Source of the DNA: Bacteroidota bacterium
Lineage (GTDB): Bacteria; Bacteroidota; Bacteroidia; Flavobacteriales; Flavobacteriaceae
DNA length: 41,717 bases
Assembly: GCA_012522045.1 (NCBI GenBank)
Contig: JAAYLC010000116.1
Coordinates: forward strand, 1 to 41,717
Direction of reading: 5' to 3'
Position 1 is the first letter of the stretch. The number at the start of each line of letters is the position of its first letter. The notes below the pieces were generated by a model. It was not told the DNA's origin. It ran no database searches and worked only from the letters and a program-made list of their open reading frames with translations. The translations under genes were made by a program, and so were the position numbers. Positions 25,845 through 33,904 of this stretch are shown here, piece by piece.

Positions 25845-26707
25845 TCGATTGCTTTTAAACTCAAATCCATATTGTTTACGGAATGAGTCAATGCACCTGC
25901 AGAAATAAAATCGACGCCGCATTCGGCATACCCGCGAATGGTTTTTTCATGAATGCCGCCACTGGATTCGGTCTCAAAACGTCCGGCTATCATTTGAACG
26001 GCACGTTTTGTATCTTCATAATTGAAATTATCTAATAAAATTCGATGCACTCCGCCTTCGACCAAGATTTCTTCAATTTCTTTAAAATTTCGTGCTTCCA
26101 CGATTATTTTCAAATCCAAATGATTGTTTTCCAAGTATTTTTTGGTTTTAGAAATTGCTTTTTGAACGCCGCCGCTAAAATCAATGTGATTGTCTTTGAG
26201 CATGATCATGTCATACAGTGCAAACCGATGATTTTCGCCACCTCCTATTTTCACAGCCCATTTTTCTATCGCCCGAATTCCGGGAGTCGTTTTACGTGTA
26301 TCGAGAATTTTTGCTTTTGTACCTTCAACTAATTTAACAAATTTTGCTGTCTTTGTAGCAATGGCGCTCATCCGTTGCATGACGTTCAACATCACGCGCT
26401 CTGATTTTAAAATGGATTGTGACAACCCGGAAACATAAAAAACAACATCGCCGTATTTCACAGGAGTGCCGTCGGTAATTTTGATGTCCATTTCCAATCC
26501 GGGGTCTACATATTCAAAGAGTTTACGTGCAAAATCAACGCCGGCGATAATGCCTTCATCTTTTACCAAAAGTTTGGCACTGCCAACGGCATCTTCGGGA
26601 ATACACGCCAGCGAAGTGTGATCGCCGCCACCAACATCTTCGCGAAGTGCATTGGCTATGATTAAATTTATTTCTTTATTAAATTGTTTCTTGGAAATCA
26701 TAATCAA
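25841..26707 (-). CDS. nadC: nicotinate-nucleotide pyrophosphorylase (carboxylating)
   Basis: A 288-residue QPRTase converting quinolinate and PRPP to NaMN in de novo NAD synthesis. Visible: 'REDVGGGDHTSLACIP' near residues 18-33, 'ERVMLNVMQRMSAIATKTAK' near 102-121, 'ILDTRKTTPGIRAIEKWAVK' near 133-152 (substrate-binding Arg/Lys), 'GGGENHRFALYDMIMLKDNH' near 154-173, and C-terminal 'GVDFISAGALTHSVNNMD'. Either of two closely spaced Met codons may be the start. Leads an operon with yihY and the DUF2147 gene; diverges from rlmH. Confidence 0.96.
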   Translation of the reverse strand: MIMISKKQFNKEINLIIANALREDVGGGDHTSLACIPEDAVGSAKLLVKDEGIIAGVDFARKLFEYVDPGLEMDIKITDGTPVKYGDVVFYVSGLSQSILKSERVMLNVMQRMSAIATKTAKFVKLVEGTKAKILDTRKTTPGIRAIEKWAVKIGGGENHRFALYDMIMLKDNHIDFSGGVQKAISKTKKYLENNHLDLKIIVEARNFKEIEEILVEGGVHRILLDNFNYEDTKRAVQMIAGRFETESSGGIHEKTIRGYAECGVDFISAGALTHSVNNMDLSLKAIE

Positions 26708-26789
26708 AAGTTTTTGCTAAAATACTTTAAAAATACGGAAGCTTTAGACATAATAAAAGCAGTTTGAAATGCAATTTTCACTTAAAACG

Positions 26790-26797
26790 TATCTTTG
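26790..26797 (+). promoter_or_regulatory. promoter of rlmH
   Basis: TATCTTTG, a full match to TAnnTTTG, 27 bases before the rlmH start, with a TTG 23 bases upstream (26764-26766), at the far edge of the accepted spacing. Confidence 0.6.
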
Positions 26798-26824
26798 AAA
26801 ACAAAATGATTTGAAATAGCGTTT

Positions 26825-27298
26825 ATGAAAATTCAGCTTATAACCATCGGCAAAACAGACGATAAAAATCTAATCCAATTAATTCAGGCTTATGAAAAAC
26901 GATTAACACATTATATTTCATTTGAAATCATCACGATTCCTGACATTAAAAAAGGAAAAAACATGAATGATGAAATTCAGAAAAAAAGAGAAGGCGAACT
27001 TATTCTTAAACACATTGCTCCCGGAGATGATGTTATTCTATTAGATGAAAAAGGAAAAAGTTTCACTTCGGAGTCTTTTGCAGATTTTATTCAAAAAAAA
27101 ATGAACAGTGGTTTGAAAAATTTGATTTTTGTCATTGGCGGTCCTTACGGTTTTTCTCCTGAAGTTTACAAAAGGGCTACGGATAAACTTTCACTGTCTG
27201 CTATGACTTTTTCTCATCAAATGGTGCGGTTGTTTTTCATCGAACAATTGTACAGAAGTTTTACGATTTTAAACAATGAACCGTATCACCATCGCTAA
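26825..27298 (+). CDS. rlmH: 23S rRNA (pseudouridine1915-N3)-methyltransferase RlmH
   Basis: A 157-residue SPOUT methyltransferase acting on the assembled 70S ribosome. The trefoil-knot motifs are present: 'VILLDEKGKSFTSESFADFI' near residues 73-92, 'LIFVIGGPYGFSPEVYKRA' near 101-119, and the C-terminal 'LSAMTFSHQMVRLFFIEQLY' plus 'NNEPYHH'. Length is typical for the family. It converges with the CarboxypepD_reg-like gene with only 5 bases between the stops. Confidence 0.96.
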   Translation: MKIQLITIGKTDDKNLIQLIQAYEKRLTHYISFEIITIPDIKKGKNMNDEIQKKREGELILKHIAPGDDVILLDEKGKSFTSESFADFIQKKMNSGLKNLIFVIGGPYGFSPEVYKRATDKLSLSAMTFSHQMVRLFFIEQLYRSFTILNNEPYHHR

Positions 27299-27303
27299 GA
27301 TTG

Positions 27304-28104
27304 TTAATTTCTCCTGTTTAACACGCGATATTCTTCATAACAACTACTGATGGCGTCCAATATTTGCAAGTCACTTGCGGCTCGAATAAATTCGGCAGAA
27401 TAGTTACATTTATTCAAGATTTCATCAATATCTGCACGTTCCAGTTGCAAAACGGCCATAAGGGTTTCCCGATCATATTTTGAGTGCAATAAATTTCGGA
27501 TTTCGTCATCTTCTTTCATCTGTCGGAGTTTTCGCATATTTCGCGGTTTCTTTCCAAACATATTGTACAGAAAATCTGCCGGATTGGATACGGCTTCCAT
27601 AACCCGACTCACGGCGCCCGGTTTTGAACTTCCTCCCTCATATCCGCTATTTAAACCGGCTATGCGATACCGATAATTGTCATAAACCGGAATTATTTTG
27701 GCATCAATTTCAATATAGCCCGTCAGTTGAACGGGTTTGACCACAACTTCTTCCAAAGCAATTCCCAATTCTGTCATTTTAACTTTTACATCGCCAAACT
27801 TAAGCCAGTCATTGGTAACACGAACGCGAATGGATTTAAATCCCAAGTAGGAAAAATATAACGTATCGTTCACTGCTGCAGTAATGGAAAATTCTCCTTT
27901 TTCATTAGAAACCGCACCAATTACCTGATTTAAATTGACGATATTCACATTTTCCAATACGTTATCATTGGCATCGTTCATCACCACTCCGGAAATTTTG
28001 TGATTTTCTTGTGCAATTGTCAACACAGAAAAAAACATAAAAAGCATAAACAAAAACTGTTTATGCAATTTGAAGTTGAGAAAAACTGAGATAAGCGTAT
28101 TCAT
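27304..28104 (-). CDS. exported CarboxypepD_reg-like domain protein
   Basis: A 266-residue protein with a long signal region (hydrophobic about 15-31, ending AQ), then a carboxypeptidase-D-regulatory-like beta sandwich: 'KISGVVMNDANDNVLENVNI' near 36-55, 'GAVSNEKGEFSITAAVNDTL' near 63-82, 'YFSYLGFKSIRV'. This domain is the usual N-terminal extension of SusC/TonB-dependent receptors, but there is no plug or barrel after it; instead a 150-residue helical C-terminus follows ('LLHSKYDRETLMAVLQLERA'). Probably periplasmic or surface-exposed; function unknown. Confidence 0.85.
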   Translation of the reverse strand: MNTLISVFLNFKLHKQFLFMLFMFFSVLTIAQENHKISGVVMNDANDNVLENVNIVNLNQVIGAVSNEKGEFSITAAVNDTLYFSYLGFKSIRVRVTNDWLKFGDVKVKMTELGIALEEVVVKPVQLTGYIEIDAKIIPVYDNYRYRIAGLNSGYEGGSSKPGAVSRVMEAVSNPADFLYNMFGKKPRNMRKLRQMKEDDEIRNLLHSKYDRETLMAVLQLERADIDEILNKCNYSAEFIRAASDLQILDAISSCYEEYRVLNRRN

Positions 28105-28155
28105 TTCAAATTTTTACCGTTCTAAAAGGGCGGTCATGAGTCATATTTATAGAGG

Positions 28156-28163
28156 CAAATATA
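28156..28163 (-). promoter_or_regulatory. -7 promoter element of the CarboxypepD_reg-like gene
   Basis: The minus strand reads TATATTTG, a full TAnnTTTG match, 51 bases before the start codon; no clear -33 TTG. Confidence 0.5.
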
Positions 28164-28213
28164 CTTATACAATAGCGCTTATTAAAATTGCTTTAGACAG
28201 AAATACACTTAAA

Positions 28214-28465
28214 TTAATCTATTTCTTCGTAATCAATATACTCACCGATGTCTTTTTGTTTGTCTTTGGATTTATAATGAGATTTTTGGGAATTAAAATT
28301 GGTGTTTTGCCGGGTTTCAAACTGCGCATCATGCATCTGATTTACCATCGATTGAAATTTATTATGTGCTTTTCTGGACAGGTATCTTAAAATGTAAGGC
28401 ATTAGTAATCTTGCCAGAATGCGAATTCCGAAAAACACAAGAAGAATAATGAGAATCGTTTTCAA
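28214..28465 (-). CDS. DUF4834 family small membrane protein
   Basis: An 83-residue protein with one N-terminal membrane helix (TILIILLVFFGIRILARLLM), then a hydrophilic tail with the family's 'EYIDYEEID' acidic C-terminus. A Bacteroidota-restricted family of unknown function; orientation suggests a cytoplasmic tail. It has its own candidate promoter (28492-28499), back to back with that of the outer-membrane protein gene. Confidence 0.85.
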   Translation of the reverse strand: MKTILIILLVFFGIRILARLLMPYILRYLSRKAHNKFQSMVNQMHDAQFETRQNTNFNSQKSHYKSKDKQKDIGEYIDYEEID

Positions 28466-28491
28466 AAAAATATATTTTGTTTTATTGCGTC

Positions 28492-28499
28492 AAAAATAG
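28492..28499 (-). promoter_or_regulatory. -7 promoter element of the DUF4834 gene
   Basis: The minus strand reads TATTTTTG, a full TAnnTTTG match, 26 bases before the DUF4834 start. Confidence 0.5.
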
Positions 28500-28553
28500 T
28501 GATTACCCCTGAAAAAGTAGAATTTCTGCTATTAAATTAATGGTAAAATCCTA

Positions 28554-28561
28554 TATCTTTG
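28554..28561 (+). promoter_or_regulatory. -7 promoter element of the outer-membrane protein gene
   Basis: TATCTTTG, a full TAnnTTTG match, 23 bases before ATG 28585. Its position inside the open frame that extends back to 28540 argues for the 28585 start. Confidence 0.6.
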
Positions 28562-28584
28562 ACTTAAATTATATCTGTAAGCTT

Positions 28585-29583
28585 ATGCGATCTTTCCTTT
28601 TAATAATCAGTTTCTTATTTGCTATTCAACCTGCTTTTTCACAATACACCGAAGTTATAAATGCGAACCATCCCGGAGCTTCAGAAGGTGCATTTTCCGT
28701 GGGTCGTGATGTCCTACAATTGGAAACCGGATTTAATTTCGGTCAAGAGAAACATTCCTTATTAGATACGGAAACTGTCAATTATGGAGTTGATTATACA
28801 TTGCGTTATGGACTTCTTTCCGAAAGGTTAGAGCTTCGATGGACGGGCGAATTTCGCGCTTCCGACATCACCGAAAAACAGTTTGAACCGCAGCGTCAGC
28901 AACAGATTTCAAACTTTACGAGCAATGTAATCGGCATAAAATATTTAGTTTATGATCCTCATATTGTGAGAGACTTAAAAGGTCCGAATTTATATAGTTG
29001 GCGTGCTAACAATACCTTTCAATGGAGAGATTTAATTCCCGCAGTTTCTCTTTTTGCCGGATTAAATTTAGATTTAGACGATCTAAATCCTTACTTGCCT
29101 CCGAATACCTCAGCAATAAGTCCAAAAGTGGTACTTTCTACTCAAAATAATTTTAAAGGCGGTTGGGTTTTAGTCACCAACATTATCGGAGACCGACTTG
29201 CCAATGAATTTCCTTCCTACAGCTATATCGTAACGCTTACGCATTATGTGGGCAATGCAGTCTCAATTTTTGCTGAAAATCAAGGAATCATGAGTGATTT
29301 TTATGCAGATCAACTGATTCGCGGAGGTGGAGCAATTTTACTGGGTCGCGACTTTCAAATAGATATATCGGCAACCTACAGTTTTAAAGACACACCTTCA
29401 ATTTTATACGGAAGGCTGGGCTTTGCTTATCGATTTGATATGCACAGTCAAGACGAGTATTTGGAAGAGATGGATCCTTCAAAATCCATAGAAGAAAGAA
29501 AAGAGTTAAAAAAAGGTCGCCAAAAAAATAAAAACGATAACGACACTCCCGAAGAATTGGAAATGGGCGGTGACGAAAATTAA
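28585..29583 (+). CDS. outer-membrane beta-barrel protein, MetA-pathway 'transporter' type
   Basis: A 332-residue protein whose signal peptide begins exactly at ATG 28585 (MRSFLLIISFLFAIQPAFSQ); the frame is open to an ATG at 28540 but that stretch contains the promoter. The mature part has alternating aromatic/polar strands ending in 'YGRLGFAYRFDM', consistent with a barrel of the Phenol_MetA_deg/'transporter' family, followed by a highly charged, K/E/D-rich C-terminal tail of about 50 residues (from EYLEEMDP). The tail is unusual after a barrel, where a terminal Phe/Tyr strand is normally last. Substrate unknown. Confidence 0.85.
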   Translation: MRSFLLIISFLFAIQPAFSQYTEVINANHPGASEGAFSVGRDVLQLETGFNFGQEKHSLLDTETVNYGVDYTLRYGLLSERLELRWTGEFRASDITEKQFEPQRQQQISNFTSNVIGIKYLVYDPHIVRDLKGPNLYSWRANNTFQWRDLIPAVSLFAGLNLDLDDLNPYLPPNTSAISPKVVLSTQNNFKGGWVLVTNIIGDRLANEFPSYSYIVTLTHYVGNAVSIFAENQGIMSDFYADQLIRGGGAILLGRDFQIDISATYSFKDTPSILYGRLGFAYRFDMHSQDEYLEEMDPSKSIEERKELKKGRQKNKNDNDTPEELEMGGDEN

Positions 29584-29590
29584 AATAAGA

Positions 29591-30742
29591 ATGATAGAGA
29601 TTAAAGAAGTCCTTTCACACAAGGATTTGAAGAAATTTGTCAAATTCCCTTTCGAATTATACAAAGATTGTCCCTATTGGGTTCCTCCGCTGATTAAAGA
29701 TGAAATGGAGACTTTAAACCCAAAGCTGAATCCGGCGTTTAAAAATGCCGATGCTTGGTTTTATTTGGCATATAAAAACGGAAAAGTTGTGGGACGTATC
29801 GGCGTTATGGTTAATCATTTGGATATTGAGATTTTAGGAAACAAGAAAATACGATTCGGTTGGTTGGATATGATAGACGATATCGAAGTAACCCGGGCTT
29901 TATTGGAAAAAGCATTTCAAAAAGGAAAAGCGTTGGGATTGGAATATGTCGAAGGACCGATGGGTTTTAACAATATGGAAAAAGCCGGCATCCTCACCAA
30001 AGGTTTTAAGGAAATGAATACGATGATAACTTGGTATCATTATCCGTATTATTTTGAACATATGAAACAAATGCGGTTTGAAAGACAAGCCACTTGGATT
30101 GAATTCAAAATGCAGGTTCCGTCTTCTATTTTTGAAAAAATCACCAAATTTTCCAATTTAATCAAAGAACGCTACTCATTAAAAGTCATTCCCATTCAAA
30201 ACAAAGAACACATCCTAGATTTGGCAGATGCTATGTTTAAACTGCTCAACAGCACCTACAGTAGTTTACAAACGTATGTTCCCCTTCAACCGGAACAAAA
30301 AGAATATTACAAAAAGAAGTATATGAATTTTCTGAATCCGGATTACATCACCTGTATCAAGGATAAAAATGACAAACTCATTGCGTTCTCAATCGTCATG
30401 CCCTCTTTTTCAAAAGCACTTAAAAAGGCAAACGGAAAACTTTTCCCATTTGGTTGGAAATACATTTTGGATGCCCAACGAAAAAATGACACCGCCGCAT
30501 TTTACCTTATCGGAATTGATCCTGAATATCAAGGAAAAGGCATTACCGCTATTATTTTTGAAGAAATGTTATCGATGTTTATCGCAAAAGGCATCAAAAC
30601 AGTTGAAACCAATCCGGAGCTTGTTGAGAATCGTGCGGTTCAATCTTTATGGAAAGACTACAATCCTGTTCAGCATAAAGAACGAAGCACTTTTAAAAGA
30701 GCGATTACTCGTGGCTATTCGCTATCGGAATTAGATTTATAA
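29591..30742 (+). CDS. GNAT-fold N-acetyltransferase family protein
   Basis: A 383-residue protein from ATG 29591; a GTG at 29570 would overlap the previous gene and adds no conserved residues. The N-terminal half has 'FVKFPFELYKDCPYWVPPLI' near 16-35 and the C-terminal half carries a GNAT acetyl-CoA loop 'IGIDPEYQGKGITAIIFEEM' near 303-322. The two-lobed ~390-residue form is common in Bacteroidota; the acceptor is not known. Eight bases after the outer-membrane protein gene, so likely co-transcribed. Confidence 0.85.
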   Translation: MIEIKEVLSHKDLKKFVKFPFELYKDCPYWVPPLIKDEMETLNPKLNPAFKNADAWFYLAYKNGKVVGRIGVMVNHLDIEILGNKKIRFGWLDMIDDIEVTRALLEKAFQKGKALGLEYVEGPMGFNNMEKAGILTKGFKEMNTMITWYHYPYYFEHMKQMRFERQATWIEFKMQVPSSIFEKITKFSNLIKERYSLKVIPIQNKEHILDLADAMFKLLNSTYSSLQTYVPLQPEQKEYYKKKYMNFLNPDYITCIKDKNDKLIAFSIVMPSFSKALKKANGKLFPFGWKYILDAQRKNDTAAFYLIGIDPEYQGKGITAIIFEEMLSMFIAKGIKTVETNPELVENRAVQSLWKDYNPVQHKERSTFKRAITRGYSLSELDL

Positions 30743-30796
30743 CCATGTTATTCTTCTACAAAAATTAATTTATCGTTTATGCTCGGTGTAAATTAG

Positions 30797-30804
30797 TACC
30801 TTTG
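30797..30804 (+). promoter_or_regulatory. -7 promoter element of the acyl-CoA dehydrogenase gene
   Basis: TACCTTTG, a full TAnnTTTG match, 22 bases before the start codon; no TTG at the expected -33 site. Confidence 0.55.
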
Positions 30805-30826
30805 CACTGCCTAAAATTTAACTAAA

Positions 30827-32005
30827 ATGAAACCAGATTTATTTGAAGCTCCCGATTATTACAATATCGATGAATTGTATACTGACGAACAAAAACTAGT
30901 TCGTGATGCCGCACGTGAGTGGGTCAAGCGAAATGTTTCACCAATCATTGAAGATTATGCACAACGCGCAGAATTTCCAAAACAACTCATAGACGGGTTG
31001 TCGGAAATCGGAGCTTTCGGACCTTATATACCTGAAGAATACGGCGGTGCCGGATTGGACCAAATTTCCTACGGTCTGATTATGCAAGAAATTGAACGCG
31101 GCGACAGTGGCGTAAGAAGCACGGCTTCTGTTCAGTCTTCACTTGTTATGTATCCCATTTGGCGTTACGGAACCGAAGAACAACGAAAAAAATTCCTCCC
31201 GAAATTGGCATCCGGAGAATGGATGGGATGTTTTGGATTGACGGAACCCGATCACGGAAGTGACCCGGGATCGATGATTACCAATTTTAAAGATATGGGA
31301 GATCATTATTTGTTAAACGGGGCAAAAATGTGGATAAGCAATGCTCCTTTTGCACACGTAGCAGTGGTTTGGGCAAAAAATGAAGAGGGAAGAATTCACG
31401 GACTGATTGTAGAAAGAGGAATGGAAGGTTTTTCTACTCCTGAAACTCACAACAAATGGTCTCTTCGTGCTTCAGCTACCGGCGAATTAATTTTTGACAA
31501 TGTAAAAGTTCCCAAAGAAAATTTACTTCCCGGTCGTTCCGGACTTGGTGCCCCCTTGAGCTGCCTGGATTCTGCACGATACGGAATAGCGTGGGGAGCT
31601 ATCGGAGCAGCTATGGATTGTTATGACACAGCACTTCGCTATGCAAAAGAGCGAACCCAATTTGGCAAACCCATCGGTGCTTTTCAATTGCAGCAAAAGA
31701 AATTGGCAGAAATGATTACCGAAATTACCAAAGCACAAGTTTTAACATGGCGTCTTGGAGTTTTAAGAAATGAAGACAAAGCAACTTCTGCACAAATCTC
31801 TATGGCAAAAAGAAACAATGTCGACATGGCAATTAAGATTGCAAGAGAAGCTCGTCAAATCTTGGGAGGAATGGGAATTACCGGAGAATACAGCATCATG
31901 AGACATTCCATGAATTTGGAAAGTGTAATTACTTATGAAGGAACTCACGATATTCACTTATTAATTACCGGATTAGACATTACCGGATTAAATGCTTTTA
32001 AATAA
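30827..32005 (+). CDS. glutaryl-CoA dehydrogenase-like acyl-CoA dehydrogenase
   Basis: A 392-residue FAD enzyme. Acyl-CoA dehydrogenase signatures: 'CFGLTEPDHGSDPGSMITNF' near residues 139-158, 'WISNAPFAHVAVVWAK' near 170-185, 'YAKERTQFGKPIGAFQLQQK' near 272-291, 'ARQILGGMGITGEYSIMRH' near 343-361, and the catalytic base Glu371 in 'ITYEGTHDIH', the position used by glutaryl-CoA dehydrogenases. The likely role is oxidative decarboxylation of glutaryl-CoA in lysine/tryptophan degradation; another acyl-CoA substrate cannot be excluded. Electrons would go to ETF. Own promoter and strong terminator. Confidence 0.93.
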   Translation: MKPDLFEAPDYYNIDELYTDEQKLVRDAAREWVKRNVSPIIEDYAQRAEFPKQLIDGLSEIGAFGPYIPEEYGGAGLDQISYGLIMQEIERGDSGVRSTASVQSSLVMYPIWRYGTEEQRKKFLPKLASGEWMGCFGLTEPDHGSDPGSMITNFKDMGDHYLLNGAKMWISNAPFAHVAVVWAKNEEGRIHGLIVERGMEGFSTPETHNKWSLRASATGELIFDNVKVPKENLLPGRSGLGAPLSCLDSARYGIAWGAIGAAMDCYDTALRYAKERTQFGKPIGAFQLQQKKLAEMITEITKAQVLTWRLGVLRNEDKATSAQISMAKRNNVDMAIKIAREARQILGGMGITGEYSIMRHSMNLESVITYEGTHDIHLLITGLDITGLNAFK

Positions 32006-32022
32006 ACAAGAATTAATATACT

Positions 32023-32060
32023 AAAAAGGGCTTTTAAACAGTGTTTTAAAAGCCCTTTTT
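32023..32060. terminator. bidirectional terminator between the acyl-CoA dehydrogenase and ferredoxin genes
   Basis: A long inverted repeat (AAAAAGGGCTTTTAAA / TTTAAAAGCCCTTTTT) with a 6-base loop between convergent genes, A-run on one side and T-run on the other. Confidence 0.9.
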
Positions 32061-32084
32061 TATGTTGAATACTTAGGAGTTTTA

Positions 32085-32414
32085 TTATGCTTCCGGTGCC
32101 AGTTCAACCTCAAGTCCGTCCATAGCATCTGTTATAAATAATTGACAACTCAATCGGGAATTGTCTTTCACAAAAAATGCTTCAGAAAGCATTAAATCCT
32201 CATCTTGATCCATTTCAGGAAGTTCGTGATCACTAATTACATAACATTGACACGAAGCACACATCGCCATGCCTCCACAAATTCCGATGCTGCCTTCCGG
32301 TGCCAATTCATAAGAACGAATAAGTTCCATTACATTCATATTCATATCTGTCGGAGCATTCACGGTATGAGATTTTCCTTCACGATCGATAATAGTAATC
32401 TTTATATCATTCAT
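32085..32414 (-). CDS. adrenodoxin-type 2Fe-2S ferredoxin
   Basis: A 109-residue ferredoxin with cluster ligands at Cys46, Cys52, Cys55 and Cys90 (CGGMAMCASC, then LSCQ), the spacing of vertebrate-adrenodoxin/Isc-type ferredoxins rather than plant-type. Highly acidic, as expected for an electron carrier. It has its own promoter element (32431-32438) although it follows the ferredoxin-NADP reductase gene on the same strand, which is its probable electron donor. Confidence 0.94.
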   Translation of the reverse strand: MNDIKITIIDREGKSHTVNAPTDMNMNVMELIRSYELAPEGSIGICGGMAMCASCQCYVISDHELPEMDQDEDLMLSEAFFVKDNSRLSCQLFITDAMDGLEVELAPEA

Positions 32415-32430
32415 CTTGCATTTTTTTATG

Positions 32431-32438
32431 CAAAGTTA
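32431..32438 (-). promoter_or_regulatory. -7 promoter element of the ferredoxin gene
   Basis: The minus strand reads TAACTTTG, a full TAnnTTTG match, 16 bases before the ferredoxin start codon. Confidence 0.55.
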
Positions 32439-32537
32439 ATCCATATAAATCGCTTCCTAAAAAACCCAGTTGAATAAAATAGAAACCGTTTAAAGCAGAA
32501 AAAGGGATGGGATAACCATTTTTCCGAAACTTGATGG

Positions 32538-33590
32538 TTATTCAATCATTTTTACAACAGCTTTAGGAGCCTCTTTCTTACTTCCATCAAAACCTTGTAC
32601 TCCTCCAACGGTTGTATATTTTAAGACATAGCGTTTGTTGGGAAATATCCGTTGGTATGCGCTTTGGCACATTAAGGTTGCTTCGTGAAATCCGCAGAGA
32701 ATCAATTTTAATTTTCCGGGATAGGTATTGATATCGCCAATGGCATAAATTCCGGGAATATTGGTTTGATAATCTAAAGTGTTGTCCACTTTTATCGCGT
32801 TTTTTTCAATTTCCAACCCCCAATCTGCAATAGGGCCCAATTTTGGGGCCAGCCCAAACAACGGAATAAAATAATCACAATGGCGCTCAATGATTTCCGA
32901 ACCGCGTTGAATGGTGACAGCTTCCAATTTTTCATCACCTGCTAATGCAACTACTTCGGCGGGAGTTATCAATTCTACTTTTCCGGCATTTTTCAATTCT
33001 TGAACTTTATCTACGCTGTCCAAAGCTCCTCTAAATTCATTTCGACGGTGAACAAGCGTTACGCTTTTGGCAATATCGGCCAAATAAATTGTCCAATCCA
33101 ATGCAGAATCGCCACCTCCGGAGATTACAACTTTTTTGTCTCTATAAATTTCCGGGTCTTTAACCATATAAACCACACCTTTATCTTCGTAATACGCAAG
33201 GTTTGAGATAGGCGGTTTTCGCGGTTCAAAACTTCCGAGTCCGCCGGCAATGGCGATTACTTTTGCGTGGTGTTTGGTTCCTTTATCTGTAGTCACGATA
33301 AACGTCCCGTCTTCTAATTTATCGATAGTTTCGGCACGTTCTCCGAGTGTAAATCCCGGTTGAAACGGTTCGATTTGTTTCATCAAATTATCGACCAAGT
33401 CCCCGGCCAAAATTTCAGGAAATCCCGGAATGTCATAAATCGGTTTTTTGGGATATAATTCTGCTAATTGTCCTCCGGGTTGTGGCAATGCATCAATAAG
33501 ATGACACTTTAGCTTCAGCAAGCCTGCTTCAAAAACGGCGAAAAGTCCCGTAGGACCTGCGCCGATTATTAATATATCAGTTTGTATCAT
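32538..33590 (-). CDS. ferredoxin--NADP+ reductase, thioredoxin-reductase-like type
   Basis: A 350-residue two-dinucleotide-domain flavoprotein. FAD-binding GAGPTG is at residues 10-15, 'YPKKPIYDIPGFPEI' near 46-60, the NADPH motif 'VISGGGDSALDWTIYLA' near 149-165, and the C-terminal FAD segment 'YAIGDINTYPGKLKLI' near 283-298. The redox CxxC of thioredoxin reductase is absent, which is the hallmark of the TrxR-like FNR group. Adjacent ferredoxin supports this call. Own promoter candidate at 33615-33622. Confidence 0.93.
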   Translation of the reverse strand: MIQTDILIIGAGPTGLFAVFEAGLLKLKCHLIDALPQPGGQLAELYPKKPIYDIPGFPEILAGDLVDNLMKQIEPFQPGFTLGERAETIDKLEDGTFIVTTDKGTKHHAKVIAIAGGLGSFEPRKPPISNLAYYEDKGVVYMVKDPEIYRDKKVVISGGGDSALDWTIYLADIAKSVTLVHRRNEFRGALDSVDKVQELKNAGKVELITPAEVVALAGDEKLEAVTIQRGSEIIERHCDYFIPLFGLAPKLGPIADWGLEIEKNAIKVDNTLDYQTNIPGIYAIGDINTYPGKLKLILCGFHEATLMCQSAYQRIFPNKRYVLKYTTVGGVQGFDGSKKEAPKAVVKMIE

Positions 33591-33614
33591 GAATTAATTC
33601 TTCTAATTCAAAGA

Positions 33615-33622
33615 CAAAATTA
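33615..33622 (-). promoter_or_regulatory. -7 promoter element of the ferredoxin-NADP reductase gene
   Basis: The minus strand reads TAATTTTG, a full TAnnTTTG match, 24 bases before the start codon. Confidence 0.5.
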
Positions 33623-33664
33623 ACAAGCATTTGTACAGTTATGAAATGATATAAATCAATGAAT

Positions 33665-33901
33665 TTATAAACTGACTACTTTCTCGATTTGTGGGACATG
33701 CTTTTTAATAGTCATCTCCACTCCCAGTTTTAAAGTCATTTGATTTACAGAGCAACCAACACAAGCTCCGAGTAACTGTACATTTACGATTTTATCATCA
33801 TCAATAGATATTAATGTAATGTCTCCTCCGTCATTCTGGAGAAAAGGGCGAATTTCAGCCAATGCGCCTTCTACTTTTGCTGTTAACTCTTCTTTAGTCA
33901 T
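33665..33901 (-). CDS. NifU-like C-terminal (Nfu) iron-sulfur scaffold protein
   Basis: A 78-residue stand-alone Nfu domain with the cluster-binding CxxC at Cys47 and Cys50 (GACVGCSVNQMTLKLG). It holds or delivers 4Fe-4S clusters to apo-proteins, as a dimer bridging one cluster through the CxxC pair. It follows mrp by 3 bases, so the two are co-transcribed; Mrp is an Fe-S carrier of the same pathway. No N-terminal A-type domain as in E. coli NfuA. Confidence 0.95.
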   Translation of the reverse strand: MTKEELTAKVEGALAEIRPFLQNDGGDITLISIDDDKIVNVQLLGACVGCSVNQMTLKLGVEMTIKKHVPQIEKVVSL

Positions 33902-33904
33902 AAT

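Noticed and set aside
25845-25922. Longer yihY reading frame
   Set aside because: It lies inside nadC, and the ATG 25844 start gives the standard 4-base overlap and family-like N-terminus.
28540-28584. N-terminal extension of the outer-membrane protein
   Set aside because: It contains the TATCTTTG promoter element, and the signal peptide begins cleanly at ATG 28585.
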